Of a stretch of 64,000 bases of DNA, positions 31,584 through 40,677 are shown one piece after another. The DNA is taken from positions 5,446,001 to 5,510,000 of the forward strand of contig NZ_LR134352.1 in assembly GCF_900637185.1 (NCBI RefSeq), in the 5' to 3' direction. The position numbers were made by a program, and so were the translations under genes. The notes under the pieces are model-generated. The model searched no databases. It had not been told where the DNA came from and saw nothing but the letters and a program-made list of their open reading frames with translations. How positions within the stretch are numbered: the stretch's first letter is position 1; every line of letters starts with the position of its first letter. The DNA is from Nocardia asteroides (GTDB lineage: Bacteria > Actinomycetota > Actinomycetes > Mycobacteriales > Mycobacteriaceae).

Positions 31584-32807
31584 TCAGCCCAGAGCTCGGG
31601 TGAAGCCGTCGACGAGCTCGCCGACCTGGGCGTCGGTCATCACGAACGACGGGGAGATCTGCATCGCGCCCTGCCCGGCCGCGCGACCCGAGACACCGTG
31701 CTCGCGCAGGGTTTTCACCAGCGCGGGCCCCTCGGACGGATCGGCCAGCTGCACCGCGGCGACCGCGCCGACACCGCTGCGGACCTCGGCTACACGCGGA
31801 TGCTCGGCCAACGGCGCGAGCAGGGTGTGCAGGGTGGCCTCGAGCCGGGCCGCCTCCTCGAGCAGGCCCTCACGTTCGATGATGGCGAGGTTGGCCAGCG
31901 CCGCGGCCGCCGCGCCCGCGTGCCCGCCGTAGGTGTAGCCGTGCCGCCACCACACGCCGCCCGCGAAGAACGGCTCGGCCAGGTGCGGCGCGATGAACAC
32001 CGCGCCCATCGGCAGATAGCCCGAGGTCAGGCCCTTGGCGGTGGTGACGAGATCGGGTTCGAGCCCGAACCGGGTGGAGGCGAACCAGGAACCGCCGATC
32101 CGCCCGAACCCGGTGACCACCTCGTCGGCGACGAACAGGATGTCGTGGTCGCGGCAGATCTGGCGCACCTCGGCCAGGTAGCCGTCCGGCGGCAGGTAGA
32201 CGCCACCGGCGCCGATGACCGGCTCGCAGAAGAACGCCGCGATCTGCTCGGCGCCGATCTCCTCGATCAGCGCCAGCAGTGCCTTCGCGTCGTTCCACTC
32301 GACGGTGCGGGTGTCGGCGACCAATTCGCCGTAGCCCTCCTTGTTGCCCGCCAGGCCGCCGATCGCGGTGCCCGCGTAGTGCATGCCGTGATAGGCCAGC
32401 CTGCGGCCGACCAGGATCTTCTTGTCGGTGCGGCCCAGTTCGTGCCAGTACCGGCGGGCCAGTTTGGCCGCGGTCTCCACCGAGTCCGAGCCGCCCGAGG
32501 TGAAGAAGATCTTGCTGCCGGGCACCGGCGCGATCGCCGACAGCTTCTCGGCGAGTTCCTGGGTCGGCGGCTCGGTGAGGTCACCGAAGTTGGAGTAGTG
32601 GGCGATGGTGCGCAACTGCGCGGCGACCGCGTCGGCGATCTCGGCGCGGCCGTGCCCGACGTTGGCGAACCAGAGCCCGGCCGTGGCGTCGAGATAGCGG
32701 GTACCCGCGGTGTCGTAGATGTAGGCGCCGTCGCCGCGGGCGACGACGAACGCACCGTCACGCGTGACGGCACCCATATCGGCGAATCCATGCCAGAGCG
32801 CGTTCAT
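31584..32807 (-). CDS. Class III PLP-dependent aminotransferase
   Basis: A 407-residue subgroup II aminotransferase. The Asp that binds the PLP ring nitrogen is in ILFVADEVVTGFGR, and the Schiff-base Lys is in VTTAKGLTSGYLPMGA. Other landmarks are GLWFANVGHG, the phosphate-loop SGGSDSVETAAKLA, and WWRHGYTYGGHAGA. The sequence resembles omega-amino-acid:pyruvate or putrescine/taurine-type transaminases annotated as aspartate aminotransferase family; the donor is not determined. The ATG at 32807 begins MNALWHGFADMG, a common N-terminus in this group; the upstream open frame looks non-coding. Confidence 0.88.
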   Translation of the reverse strand: MNALWHGFADMGAVTRDGAFVVARGDGAYIYDTAGTRYLDATAGLWFANVGHGRAEIADAVAAQLRTIAHYSNFGDLTEPPTQELAEKLSAIAPVPGSKIFFTSGGSDSVETAAKLARRYWHELGRTDKKILVGRRLAYHGMHYAGTAIGGLAGNKEGYGELVADTRTVEWNDAKALLALIEEIGAEQIAAFFCEPVIGAGGVYLPPDGYLAEVRQICRDHDILFVADEVVTGFGRIGGSWFASTRFGLEPDLVTTAKGLTSGYLPMGAVFIAPHLAEPFFAGGVWWRHGYTYGGHAGAAAAALANLAIIEREGLLEEAARLEATLHTLLAPLAEHPRVAEVRSGVGAVAAVQLADPSEGPALVKTLREHGVSGRAAGQGAMQISPSFVMTDAQVGELVDGFTRALG

Positions 32808-32861
32808 GGCTCCACACTTACCCGAACCGGCCGGGTCGCGCTCGCCGGACTCGCGCACGTC

Positions 32862-33503
32862 TCAGTCCGCGGACTTGCGCGCCCGCCACCAGGCGGGCAG
32901 GTCACCCAGCGACGCCATGGCTACCGCGAGCACCGCGAACACCAGGGTCAGCACCACCAGGCCCAGCGTCATCGACAGGTAGCCCTGACCGCGGGGGTCG
33001 ATGAACGGGTAGGGGTACCAGTCCACGATCGGGCCGCGGATCAGGGTGTAGATCCCGTAGATCAGCGGGAAGATCAGCCACTGCCCGATCAGCTCGGGGG
33101 TGACCCGCAACCGCCGCGGCATCGCCACCAGTGCCCAGTCCAGGACCAGCACCAGCGGCAGGTAGCGGTGCATGACGTCGTTGATCCACTTGTCGGTCAG
33201 CATCACGTCGATATTGGCCAGCAGCACCGCGTAGACCACCATCGTGATGAGCATGTACAGCGTCACCGCGCCGCGGATCACCTGCCAGCGGTGGCTCTGC
33301 GGGGCTGCCAGGCCGCCCACCAGGAGCACCGCCACACCGAGGACGTTCGATTCGATGGTGAAGTAGCTCAGGTAGTTGGTGAGCGAGAAGGTCGCCGAGT
33401 CGATGTTGCGCAACGGAATCCACAGCAGCGTCACCAGCCCCAGCACGCCGAACCCGAGCCGGTACGCGCTGATCCACCACGCCGTCCTCACCGCTGCGTC
33501 CAT
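32862..33503 (-). CDS. Pr6Pr family membrane protein
   Basis: A 213-residue protein with six transmembrane helices. The sequence WWISAYRLGFGVLGLVTLLW, FTIESNVLGVAVLL, DVMHRYLPLVLVLDW and the tail YPYPFIDPRGQGYLS match the Pr6Pr family (named from FAR-17a/AIG1-like six-helix proteins). No activity is established for bacterial members. The ATG at 33503 gives a start just before the first helix; a longer frame upstream is arginine-rich and probably not translated. It is divergent from hrpA, with 191 bases between them. Confidence 0.85.
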   Translation of the reverse strand: MDAAVRTAWWISAYRLGFGVLGLVTLLWIPLRNIDSATFSLTNYLSYFTIESNVLGVAVLLVGGLAAPQSHRWQVIRGAVTLYMLITMVVYAVLLANIDVMLTDKWINDVMHRYLPLVLVLDWALVAMPRRLRVTPELIGQWLIFPLIYGIYTLIRGPIVDWYPYPFIDPRGQGYLSMTLGLVVLTLVFAVLAVAMASLGDLPAWWRARKSAD

Positions 33504-33694
33504 GCCCGGATCTTCGCACGCGCGGGCCCGATCTCCCCGGTACCGAGCCCGTTTCGGTCCTCGCGTCGCCGGGATCGCCCGACGCGCCAGGCCGACCACC
33601 CGACCCGCCTGGTGTGTCGTCGGTCTCCCCCGCCGCCGTCCCGGCGGGCGCGGCGGGAAATTCGGTGGCGGGCTTCGCTACGCTGGTAGGCGCA

Positions 33695-36600
33695 ATGACC
33701 AGGACAGCTAGCACCGGAACCCGCGCGCTGCGCACCCGCCTGGCGGAGGTCTCGCTGCGCGACGAACACCGGCTCCGGCGCAAGCTCGACCGGACGCGCC
33801 CCGAGGACCTGCCCGCCCTCGAGGCCGAGATAGCCGCCGCCGAGACCAAGGTGGCCAACCGCCGCGCGGCGGTCCCGGCGATCACCTATCCCGAACAGCT
33901 CCCGGTGTCCGCGCGCCGCGACGACATCGCCGCCGCCATCGCCGCGCATCAGGTGGTGATCGTGGCCGGCGAGACCGGCTCCGGCAAGACCACCCAGATC
34001 CCGAAGATCTGCCTCGAGCTCGGCCGCGGCCTGCGCGGCACCATCGGCCACACCCAGCCGCGCCGCCTCGCCGCGCGCACCGTCGCCGAACGCATCGCCG
34101 AGGAGCTGGGCACCGAGCTCGGCGACGTGGTGGGCTACACGGTCCGCTTCACCGACCAGGCCTCCGATCGCACCCTGGTCAAGCTGATGACCGACGGCAT
34201 CCTGCTGGCCGAGATCCAGCGCGACCGGCTGCTGCGCCGCTACGACACGATCATCATCGACGAGGCCCACGAACGCAGCCTCAACATCGACTTCCTGCTC
34301 GGCTATCTCAAACAGCTGCTGCCCAGGCGTCCCGACCTGAAGGTGATCATCACCTCGGCCACCATCGATCCCGAACTGTTCGCCCGGCATTTCGCCGGCG
34401 CGGACGGGACTCCGGCGCCGATCGTGGAGGTCTCGGGCCGGTCCTATCCGGTGGAGTTGCGCTATCGCCCGCTGTCGCTGGAGCTGCCCGGCACCGGTGA
34501 CGAGGACGACGAGGACACCCGGGTGGTCGACCGCGACCCCACCGACGCCATCGCCGACGCCGTCACCGAACTCTTCGCCGAGGGCGACGGCGACGTGCTG
34601 GTGTTCCTGTCCGGTGAGCGCGAGATCCGCGACACCGCCGACGCGCTGCGCGACCTGAAGCTGGCCCGCACCGAGATCGTGCCGCTCTACGCGCGCCTGT
34701 CGGCCGCCGAGCAGCACAAGGTCTTCGCCCCGCACACCGGCCGCCGGGTGGTGCTGGCCACCAATGTCGCCGAGACCTCGCTGACGGTGCCGGGCATCCG
34801 CTACGTCGTCGACCCCGGTACCGCCCGCATCTCGCGCTATTCGATGCGCACCAAGGTCCAGCGGCTGCCGATCGAACCGGTCTCGCAGGCCTCGGCGCGG
34901 CAGCGGTCCGGCCGCTGTGGCCGTGTCGCCGACGGCATCTGTATCCGGCTGTACTCCGAGGACGATTTCGAGTCGCGGCCCGCGTTTACCGAACCGGAGA
35001 TCCTGCGCACCAATCTGGCGGCGGTCATCCTGCAGATGACCGCGCTGGGCCTGGGCGACATCGAGAGCTTCCCGTTCGTCGAGGCGCCCGATCGCCGGGC
35101 CATCCGCGACGGCATCGCGCTGCTGGAGGAACTCGGCGCGCTGGCCCACGGCAGCGCCAAAACCGTGGACGCGGAAGCGGATTCGGGTGGTCACCTGACG
35201 CTGACGCCGATCGGCCGGGAGATGTCGCAGCTGCCGGTCGACCCGCGCATGGCGCGCATGCTGGTCGAGGCGCAGCGCAACGGCTGCCTGGACGAGGTGC
35301 TGGTGATCGTCGCGGCGCTGTCGATCCAGGATGTGCGCGAACGCCCGGTCGAGCACCAGCAGGCGGCCGACACCCAGCACGCGCGCTTCACCGTCGACGG
35401 CTCGGACTTCCTGGCCTACCTGCGGCTGTGGGACTATCTGACCGAACAGCGCAAGTCGTTGTCGTCCAACCAGTTCCGTCGCATGTGCCGCGACGAGTTC
35501 CTGCACTACCTGCGGATCCGGGAATGGCAGGACCTGCACGGCCAGTTGCGCACCATCACCCGTGGGCTCGGCTGGAACACGGCGACCGGCGCGGACCGCG
35601 GCACCGAGGACGGACGCGGCCAGGGGAACGAACAACAGCCCACGGCGGAACGCGGGAGCCGGCGACGGCGCGGACGGTCGAACACCGAACGGGCACTTCC
35701 CGAATCGTCCGGCCAGGGCGGCAACCCCGGCAAGGACGGACGCGGCGGACGTTCGCGGCGCGACACCGACCGCTCGCGCGGCGGTACCTCCGCGCAGCCG
35801 GCCGTCGCGGACGCCGAGGCGGCCATGCCGTGGCCCAGCGCGCAGATCCACCAGTCCCTGCTGGCGGGCATGCTGTCGCACATCGGTGTGCGCGAGGCGG
35901 AATCGCGGGAGTTCCTCGGCGCGCGCAACGCGAAGTTCATGATCTTCCCCGGCTCCTCGCTGGCCAAGAAGCCCCCGCGCTGGGTGATGGCGGCCGAATT
36001 GGTGGAGACCTCCCGCCTGTGGGGCCGGATCGCGGCGAAGGTGGAACCGGAGTGGGCCGAGCGCCTCGCCGGTGACCTGGTCAAGCGCACCTACTCCGAG
36101 CCGCACTGGTCGGCCAAGCGCGGCGCCGCCCGCGCCTACGAGCGGGCCACGCTCTACGGTGTGCCCCTGGTGACCGGCCGTCCCGTCGACTACGGCCGCA
36201 TCGATCCGGAACTGTCGCGCGAACTGTTCATCCGGCATGCCCTGGTGCAGGGCGAATGGCAGACCCGGCACGGTTTCTTCGCCCGCAACCGGGCCCTGAT
36301 CGACGATGTCGCCGATCTCGAGCACCGGGCCCGCCGCCGCGACATCCTCGTCGACGACGAGGTGCTGTTCGAGTTCTACGACCGGCGCCTGCCCGCCGAC
36401 ATCGTCTCGGTGCGGCACTTCGACAGCTGGTGGCGCAAGGCCGAACGCGGCGACCCCACGCTGCTCGACTTCTCCACCGACACCGTCGTCAACGCGGGCG
36501 CCGCCGCGCTGGACCCGACCGACTTCCCCGACTCGTGGCGCCAGGGCGAGCTCAGCTTCCCGCTGACCTACCAGTTCGAGCCCGGCCAGGACGACGACGG

Positions 36601-37882
36601 CGTCACCGTGCGCATTCCGGTCGAGCAGCTCGCGCACGTGCGCGCGGTCGGCTTCGACTGGCTGGTGCCCGGTATGCGCGAGGAACTGGCGGCGGCGTTC
36701 ATCAAGACGCTGCCGAAGACCTTGCGCCGCACCGTCGTTCCGGCCCCGGATTTCGCGGCCGCGGCGCTGCGCGAGCTGGTGCCACGGTCCGAACCGCTGC
36801 GCACCGGCCTGGCCAGGGAGCTGTCGCGGCTGGGCGCGGTGACCATCGCCGCCGAGGACCTGTCCCCCACCGCGCTGCCCGATCATCTGCGGATGACCTT
36901 CGCCGCCGTCGACCGGCGCGGTGCGGTGCTGGCCAAGAGCAAGAACCTGGCCCAGCTGAAAACTCAACTGGCCGAACAGGTGTCGGCCTCGGTCGCCCGG
37001 GTCACGGCGGGCGCCGAACGCGCCCCGGCCACGGTGTGGACCTCCGAGTCGCTCGGCGCGGTGGCCGAGACGGTGCAGCGCAAGGTCGCCGGGCAGACGG
37101 TGACCGGCTATCCCGCGCTGGTGCCCGAGGCCGAAGGCGTGGCGGTCCGCGTGCTCAGCTCACCCGCCGAGCAGGCCGCCGCCATGCGCGCCGGCGTGCG
37201 CACCCTGCTGCTGGCCGCGATCCCCACCTCCACCCGCGCGGTCACCGCGGGACTGCCCGCCGCCGACCGGCTCGCGCTGAGCCAGAACCCGGACGGCTCA
37301 CTGGACACACTGGTCGAGGACTGCCGGATCGCCGCCGCCGACGAGCTGATCGCCGCTGCGGGCGGTCCGGTCCGCACCCCCGCCGAGTTCGACGCGCTGG
37401 TCGCCACCGTGCGGCCCCAGCTGACGACCGCGGTGACCGGACTCATCCGGGCCGTGGCGCCGGTCCTGTCGGCCGCGCACCAGGCGCGTGCGGCGCTGGC
37501 CGAGACCACCGAGACCGATATCGCCGACGATGTCCGACACCAGCTGGACGACCTGCTGTTCCCCGGCTTCGTCGCCGAATGGGGCCGGGCCCGGCTGCGG
37601 GAACTGCCCCGCTACCTGCTCGCCGCCGCGCAACGCCTGGAGTCGCTGCCCGGCTCGGCGGTCCGGGACCGCCAGGGCATGGTCGAGATCGACCGGATGC
37701 TGGCCGCCTACGACAAGCTGGTGCGCAGCCTGCCCGAGGGGCGGAAGAACGCGCGCGATGTCACCGAGATCTGGTGGATGATCGAGGAGCTGCGGGTGAG
37801 CCTGTTCGCGCAGAAGCTGGGCACGCCGTACCCGGTGTCGGCCAAGCGGATCGAGAAGGCGATCGGCGCGATCCGGCGCTGA
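33695..37882 (+). CDS. hrpA: ATP-dependent RNA helicase HrpA
   Basis: A 1395-residue DEAH-box helicase, in the size range of bacterial HrpA (about 1300) with an insert. Core motifs are Walker A GETGSGKTTQ, motif II DEAHERS, motif III TSATID and motif VI QRSGRCGR. Then come the helicase-associated and OB-fold domains and the long HrpA-specific C-terminal domain (DUF3418). Residues about 627-712 are a hydrophilic, Arg/Gly/Ser-rich insert (SRRRRGRS, DGRGGRSRRD) between the OB-like part and the DUF3418-type part. HrpA acts on mRNA and ribosomes and rescues collisions in other bacteria. The ATG at 33695 is used; upstream in-frame residues are poorly conserved in character. Confidence 0.92.
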   Translation: MTRTASTGTRALRTRLAEVSLRDEHRLRRKLDRTRPEDLPALEAEIAAAETKVANRRAAVPAITYPEQLPVSARRDDIAAAIAAHQVVIVAGETGSGKTTQIPKICLELGRGLRGTIGHTQPRRLAARTVAERIAEELGTELGDVVGYTVRFTDQASDRTLVKLMTDGILLAEIQRDRLLRRYDTIIIDEAHERSLNIDFLLGYLKQLLPRRPDLKVIITSATIDPELFARHFAGADGTPAPIVEVSGRSYPVELRYRPLSLELPGTGDEDDEDTRVVDRDPTDAIADAVTELFAEGDGDVLVFLSGEREIRDTADALRDLKLARTEIVPLYARLSAAEQHKVFAPHTGRRVVLATNVAETSLTVPGIRYVVDPGTARISRYSMRTKVQRLPIEPVSQASARQRSGRCGRVADGICIRLYSEDDFESRPAFTEPEILRTNLAAVILQMTALGLGDIESFPFVEAPDRRAIRDGIALLEELGALAHGSAKTVDAEADSGGHLTLTPIGREMSQLPVDPRMARMLVEAQRNGCLDEVLVIVAALSIQDVRERPVEHQQAADTQHARFTVDGSDFLAYLRLWDYLTEQRKSLSSNQFRRMCRDEFLHYLRIREWQDLHGQLRTITRGLGWNTATGADRGTEDGRGQGNEQQPTAERGSRRRRGRSNTERALPESSGQGGNPGKDGRGGRSRRDTDRSRGGTSAQPAVADAEAAMPWPSAQIHQSLLAGMLSHIGVREAESREFLGARNAKFMIFPGSSLAKKPPRWVMAAELVETSRLWGRIAAKVEPEWAERLAGDLVKRTYSEPHWSAKRGAARAYERATLYGVPLVTGRPVDYGRIDPELSRELFIRHALVQGEWQTRHGFFARNRALIDDVADLEHRARRRDILVDDEVLFEFYDRRLPADIVSVRHFDSWWRKAERGDPTLLDFSTDTVVNAGAAALDPTDFPDSWRQGELSFPLTYQFEPGQDDDGVTVRIPVEQLAHVRAVGFDWLVPGMREELAAAFIKTLPKTLRRTVVPAPDFAAAALRELVPRSEPLRTGLARELSRLGAVTIAAEDLSPTALPDHLRMTFAAVDRRGAVLAKSKNLAQLKTQLAEQVSASVARVTAGAERAPATVWTSESLGAVAETVQRKVAGQTVTGYPALVPEAEGVAVRVLSSPAEQAAAMRAGVRTLLLAAIPTSTRAVTAGLPAADRLALSQNPDGSLDTLVEDCRIAAADELIAAAGGPVRTPAEFDALVATVRPQLTTAVTGLIRAVAPVLSAAHQARAALAETTETDIADDVRHQLDDLLFPGFVAEWGRARLRELPRYLLAAAQRLESLPGSAVRDRQGMVEIDRMLAAYDKLVRSLPEGRKNARDVTEIWWMIEELRVSLFAQKLGTPYPVSAKRIEKAIGAIRR

Positions 37883-37909
37883 TCCGGAATTGCGGGTGGG
37901 CGGCGACGG

Positions 37910-38380
37910 TCAGTCGGTCGTCGCCCCGGCCGCGGACCGGGCCTTGCGCATCTCGGTGATCTCGCGCTCGAAATCGGCGGCGCTGGTGAAGGATCGGTAC
38001 ACCGAGGCGAAACGCAGGTAGGCCACCTCGTCCAGATCGCGCAGCGGTCCGAGGATGGCCAGACCCACCTCGTGGCTGGGCACCTCGGGAGATCCCTTGG
38101 CGCGCACCGCGTCCTCGACCTGCTGGGCGAGCAGGTTCAGCGCGTCGTCGTCGACCTCGCGGCCCTGGCAGGCCCGGCGCACACCCACGATCACCTTCTC
38201 GCGGCTGAACGGCTCGGTGACGCCGCTGCGCTTGACCACCGACAGGATCGCGGTCTCGACGGTGGTGAACCGGCGGCCGCAGGTCGGGCAGGACCGCCGA
38301 CGGCGGATGGCCGTGCCCTCCTCGACTTCACGCGAGTCGACGACTCGCGAGTCAGGGTGTCGGCAATACGGGCAATGCAT
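37910..38380 (-). CDS. nrdR: Transcriptional repressor NrdR
   Basis: A 156-residue repressor of ribonucleotide reductase genes. The N-terminal zinc ribbon has two Cys pairs ([10 protein letters not shown] and SCPTCGRRF), followed by the ATP-cone (about residues 46-136) that senses ATP/dATP ([24 protein letters not shown]). The length equals the usual 150-160. In related genomes nrdR lies next to the SOS division gene and lexA; here the secreted-protein gene lies upstream on the same strand. It converges on hrpA with only 27 bases between stops. Confidence 0.96.
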   Translation of the reverse strand: MHCPYCRHPDSRVVDSREVEEGTAIRRRRSCPTCGRRFTTVETAILSVVKRSGVTEPFSREKVIVGVRRACQGREVDDDALNLLAQQVEDAVRAKGSPEVPSHEVGLAILGPLRDLDEVAYLRFASVYRSFTSAADFEREITEMRKARSAAGATTD

Positions 38381-38421
38381 CCGAGGGTTCCTTCGTCGAT
38401 GCGACGCTACTCCATGGCACT

Positions 38422-38438
38422 TGACAGAATACCTGTCA
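38422..38438. promoter_or_regulatory. Inverted repeat upstream of nrdR
   Basis: TGACAG and CTGTCA half-sites separated by five bases sit 42-58 bases before the nrdR start codon, immediately before the stop of the upstream gene. It could be a regulator site, a small hairpin or chance. It does not match the tandem NrdR-box pattern I would expect. Confidence 0.35.
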
Positions 38439-39659
38439 CTACTGCACCACCTGCCACTGCGTGGTCAGGTCCGCGATCAGCTCCGGCAACCGGGCCAGGA
38501 TCCGGCCCCGGGCGAGTTTGTCGGGGAACGGGTCGGTGTACACCGAGACCGCGCGCGCCGGGTCCGCGGTGAGGTCGAGATGGCGCGGGACCAGGTCGGC
38601 GGTGAGGTAGGCCCAGCGGCTGTCGCGATCGGCCCAGTTGAAGTCGGGCAGCGGAATCCGCAGGCCGAGGCCGCCCGCGCGGACCGTCGCCGGGGCGTAC
38701 ACGCCGGGGGCGCGGGTGCCGGGGACCGCGGGTTTGCCCGCCACCGTGGTGACGTAGGTGAGCACTCGGCCCAGGCCGCCGCGGCCGAGGGCGGTCTGAT
38801 CCCACTGGTCGGGGACGATGTGGTTCTGTTCGCGGTCGGTCATCCGCAGCAGCGCGTCGACGCGGCCCGCCGCGGTGCCGCTGTCGATCCCGGTCCAGGC
38901 CGTGTGCATGCCCGCGTCGATCAGGCCCGCCGCGTAGAGCTCCTCGATGCCGGCCATGCCCTCGGCGAGGTAGGCCTCGTGCTGGGGCACCAGATCGATG
39001 AAGATGTGTTTCTGCATGATCATCAGCCGGGTCTGATACCAGGCGAGGTCGGCCTCGGTCAGGCGGGGCGCGTGCAGGGCCAGGGCCGCGATGTCGGCCG
39101 GCACCGCCGCGACGAGGTCGGGCGGGGTGGCCCGCAGCAGGTCGGCGACGACGGTGCCGAGTTCGTGGATGCCGGCCAGCGACAGCACGCCGCCGATGTC
39201 GCCGACGTCGAAGAAGCCGGAGGCGAAGGAGCCGCCCGCGATCCCGGCCAGTCCGGCCCAGTAGAAGTCGGGGCGCGCGGCGGCGATCCGGAAGTAGTTG
39301 ACATACACCTGGGTGAAGGTGCCGGTGTTGGCGGCGATACCGCGGTAGGGCTCCCAGTCCGCGTAGTCGACGCCCGCGTTGTCGGTGGCGACGACGAGCC
39401 AATACTGGTGCAGCAGCGTGGCATAGCGGGTCGGGGCGATTCCGTCGGCGCGGGCCGCGGTGAGCGCGGCGAGCAGAGGCGGGGCGCTCAGCGGGAGCGC
39501 CGGGTGGAGTCCGCCGCCGAACTCGCCGTCGGCGTTGAGCGCGGGCAGGTCGAGATACTCCGCGTAGACGGGAGTGGCCTGGACCGGCGGCGACGGCAGC
39601 GCGCCGAGGAACAGACCGAGCAGCACAACGATCGAGAAGCGGCGCACATGACCTCGCAT
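38439..39659 (-). CDS. Secreted protein of unknown function
   Basis: A 406-residue exported protein with a classical signal peptide: basic n-region (RGHVRRF), hydrophobic core ([15 protein letters not shown]) and a cleavage site near VQA-TP. The mature part is mostly helical, with a central HTE-type histidine run: [32 protein letters not shown], and [18 protein letters not shown]. That pattern could indicate a helical-bundle metal or substrate pocket, but I know no family that matches. It ends 58 bases before nrdR on the same strand and may be read through into it. Confidence 0.75.
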   Translation of the reverse strand: MRGHVRRFSIVVLLGLFLGALPSPPVQATPVYAEYLDLPALNADGEFGGGLHPALPLSAPPLLAALTAARADGIAPTRYATLLHQYWLVVATDNAGVDYADWEPYRGIAANTGTFTQVYVNYFRIAAARPDFYWAGLAGIAGGSFASGFFDVGDIGGVLSLAGIHELGTVVADLLRATPPDLVAAVPADIAALALHAPRLTEADLAWYQTRLMIMQKHIFIDLVPQHEAYLAEGMAGIEELYAAGLIDAGMHTAWTGIDSGTAAGRVDALLRMTDREQNHIVPDQWDQTALGRGGLGRVLTYVTTVAGKPAVPGTRAPGVYAPATVRAGGLGLRIPLPDFNWADRDSRWAYLTADLVPRHLDLTADPARAVSVYTDPFPDKLARGRILARLPELIADLTTQWQVVQ

Positions 39660-39807
39660 CCAGCGGTGCCGAGGCCCTACCCGCCTCGGTTCAGGATGCC
39701 CGTCACCGTAACAACACGTTCTAATTTTGGTGTGCGATTCGGCGAGTCCGGCACCCGGAACCGCGCTGAATCATCGCGAAAACATCACCTGTACAGCGGT
39801 TTTCAGC

Positions 39808-40446
39808 TCACCGAACTGTCCCGGACAGTTCGGTCGCCGCACCCTCCACCGGTGCGGAGATCCCGGGCACGACGGGCTCGACCCGATCGGCGAACCCACC
39901 GGACCGCATGTGCGCCAAGCCGAGCAGCCCCACCACGACGAGGGCGGTCAGCAAGGCGGTCACCGCCAGTGCGGCGAACCCCCACTGCGCCTGTTCGACC
40001 CGGCGCACCGGATGCGCGCCCCTGGCCCGCCCGACCCCGGACACACTCGCGTACAGCACAGCTCCGCGCGACCCCACCGCGCGCGGACCGCGATCGGAAC
40101 GAACCGCCGCCCGCCGTGGTCGAGGCGAATCGGTCTGCGGCACCGTGGCGAAGGCGTGATCGAGCTCGGCGTCGGCGGGCCGGGTGGCCGCGGCGGCGAG
40201 GACCTTCCTGGCCGCGGCCGGACCGCTCGCGCCGTACGCGGCGAACACCTCCGCCACGGGACCACGGGAGAACTCGGGCCGCGGAGCCGGCGGCCGGGGC
40301 GCGGGAGCGGCGGGACGCACCGGCGAGCCCGCGCCGCGCACGAGCGCGAACGGGCGCCGCGGCCGCGCGCCGCGACGGCGCCGGACGACGGGTTCGGGGT
40401 AGGCGACGGACTCGTAGGACTGCAGGGCGCTGGTCGCTGTGCTCAT
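39808..40446 (-). CDS. Candidate SOS-induced cell-division suppressor (DivS/ChiZ-like), without LysM
   Basis: A 212-residue bitopic membrane protein divergent from lexA. A long cytoplasmic, proline/arginine-rich N-terminus (VVRRRRGARPRRPF) is followed by one transmembrane helix at about residues 155-178 and a short 32-residue outer tail. The position, topology and shared LexA boxes match the Rv2719c/ChiZ of mycobacteria and DivS of corynebacteria, which block septation during SOS. Those proteins usually end in a LysM domain; here the protein stops soon after the helix and I find no LysM in the other frames. The ATG at 40446 is preceded by GGAGG-like purines (CGGAGGTTCTTCCG region). Confidence 0.68.
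   Translation of the reverse strand: MSTATSALQSYESVAYPEPVVRRRRGARPRRPFALVRGAGSPVRPAAPAPRPPAPRPEFSRGPVAEVFAAYGASGPAAARKVLAAAATRPADAELDHAFATVPQTDSPRPRRAAVRSDRGPRAVGSRGAVLYASVSGVGRARGAHPVRRVEQAQWGFAALAVTALLTALVVVGLLGLAHMRSGGFADRVEPVVPGISAPVEGAATELSGTVR
39811..39833. other. Perfect inverted repeat at the end of the SOS division gene
   Basis: Eleven-base arms (39811-39821 and 39823-39833) around a single central base overlap the last codons of the SOS gene. It could act as a transcription terminator within the gene's 3' end or as a DNA-binding site. No T-run follows. Confidence 0.4.
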
Positions 40447-40519
40447 CGGAAGAACCTCCGGGGTGGTGTGCTCCGTTGCCGTGGGAAAGAGCTGGTGAAG
40501 CCGCTGTGTCACACATTGT

Positions 40520-40535
40520 TCGAACATGTGTGCGA
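40520..40535. promoter_or_regulatory. LexA box 1 (imperfect)
   Basis: TCGAACATGTGTGCGA matches the actinobacterial LexA consensus TCGAACNNNNGTTCGA with one mismatch in the right arm. It shares its last base with the next box. Confidence 0.78.
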
Positions 40536-40550
40536 CGAACTGATGTTCGA
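40535..40550. promoter_or_regulatory. LexA box 2
   Basis: ACGAACTGATGTTCGA contains the symmetric core CGAAC-N4-GTTCG. It lies 89-104 bases upstream of the division gene start, adjoining box 1 on the same face of the intergenic region. Confidence 0.82.
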
Positions 40551-40598
40551 TTTCTACCACGCGGCGGCGGCGATGTCAGCACGAAACGCCCGACATGC

Positions 40599-40614
40599 TC
40601 GAACAGATGTTTGA
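40599..40614. promoter_or_regulatory. LexA box 3 (nearest lexA)
   Basis: TCGAACAGATGTTTGA matches the consensus with one change in the right arm. It is 64-79 bases before the lexA GTG start, fitting lexA autorepression. Confidence 0.82.
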
Positions 40615-40677
40615 TACTTCGGCGTGGCACGACTAGCCTCGGAAACGCGAATTCGACCAGCGGAAGGGCGGGACACG

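Noticed and set aside
33488..36967. Very long open frame opposite hrpA
   Set aside because: The translation is low-complexity Arg/Gly/His/Leu-rich sequence without motifs; the real gene is hrpA with clear DEAH-box motifs.
37902..37925. Hairpin between hrpA and nrdR
   Set aside because: The seven-base stem with a ten-base loop overlaps the nrdR stop and has no T-run; too weak to call.
39660..39900. Possible frameshifted LysM domain downstream of the SOS division gene
   Set aside because: I read all three frames on the minus strand after the membrane helix and saw no LysM-like sequence, so the gene seems truly short at its C-terminus.
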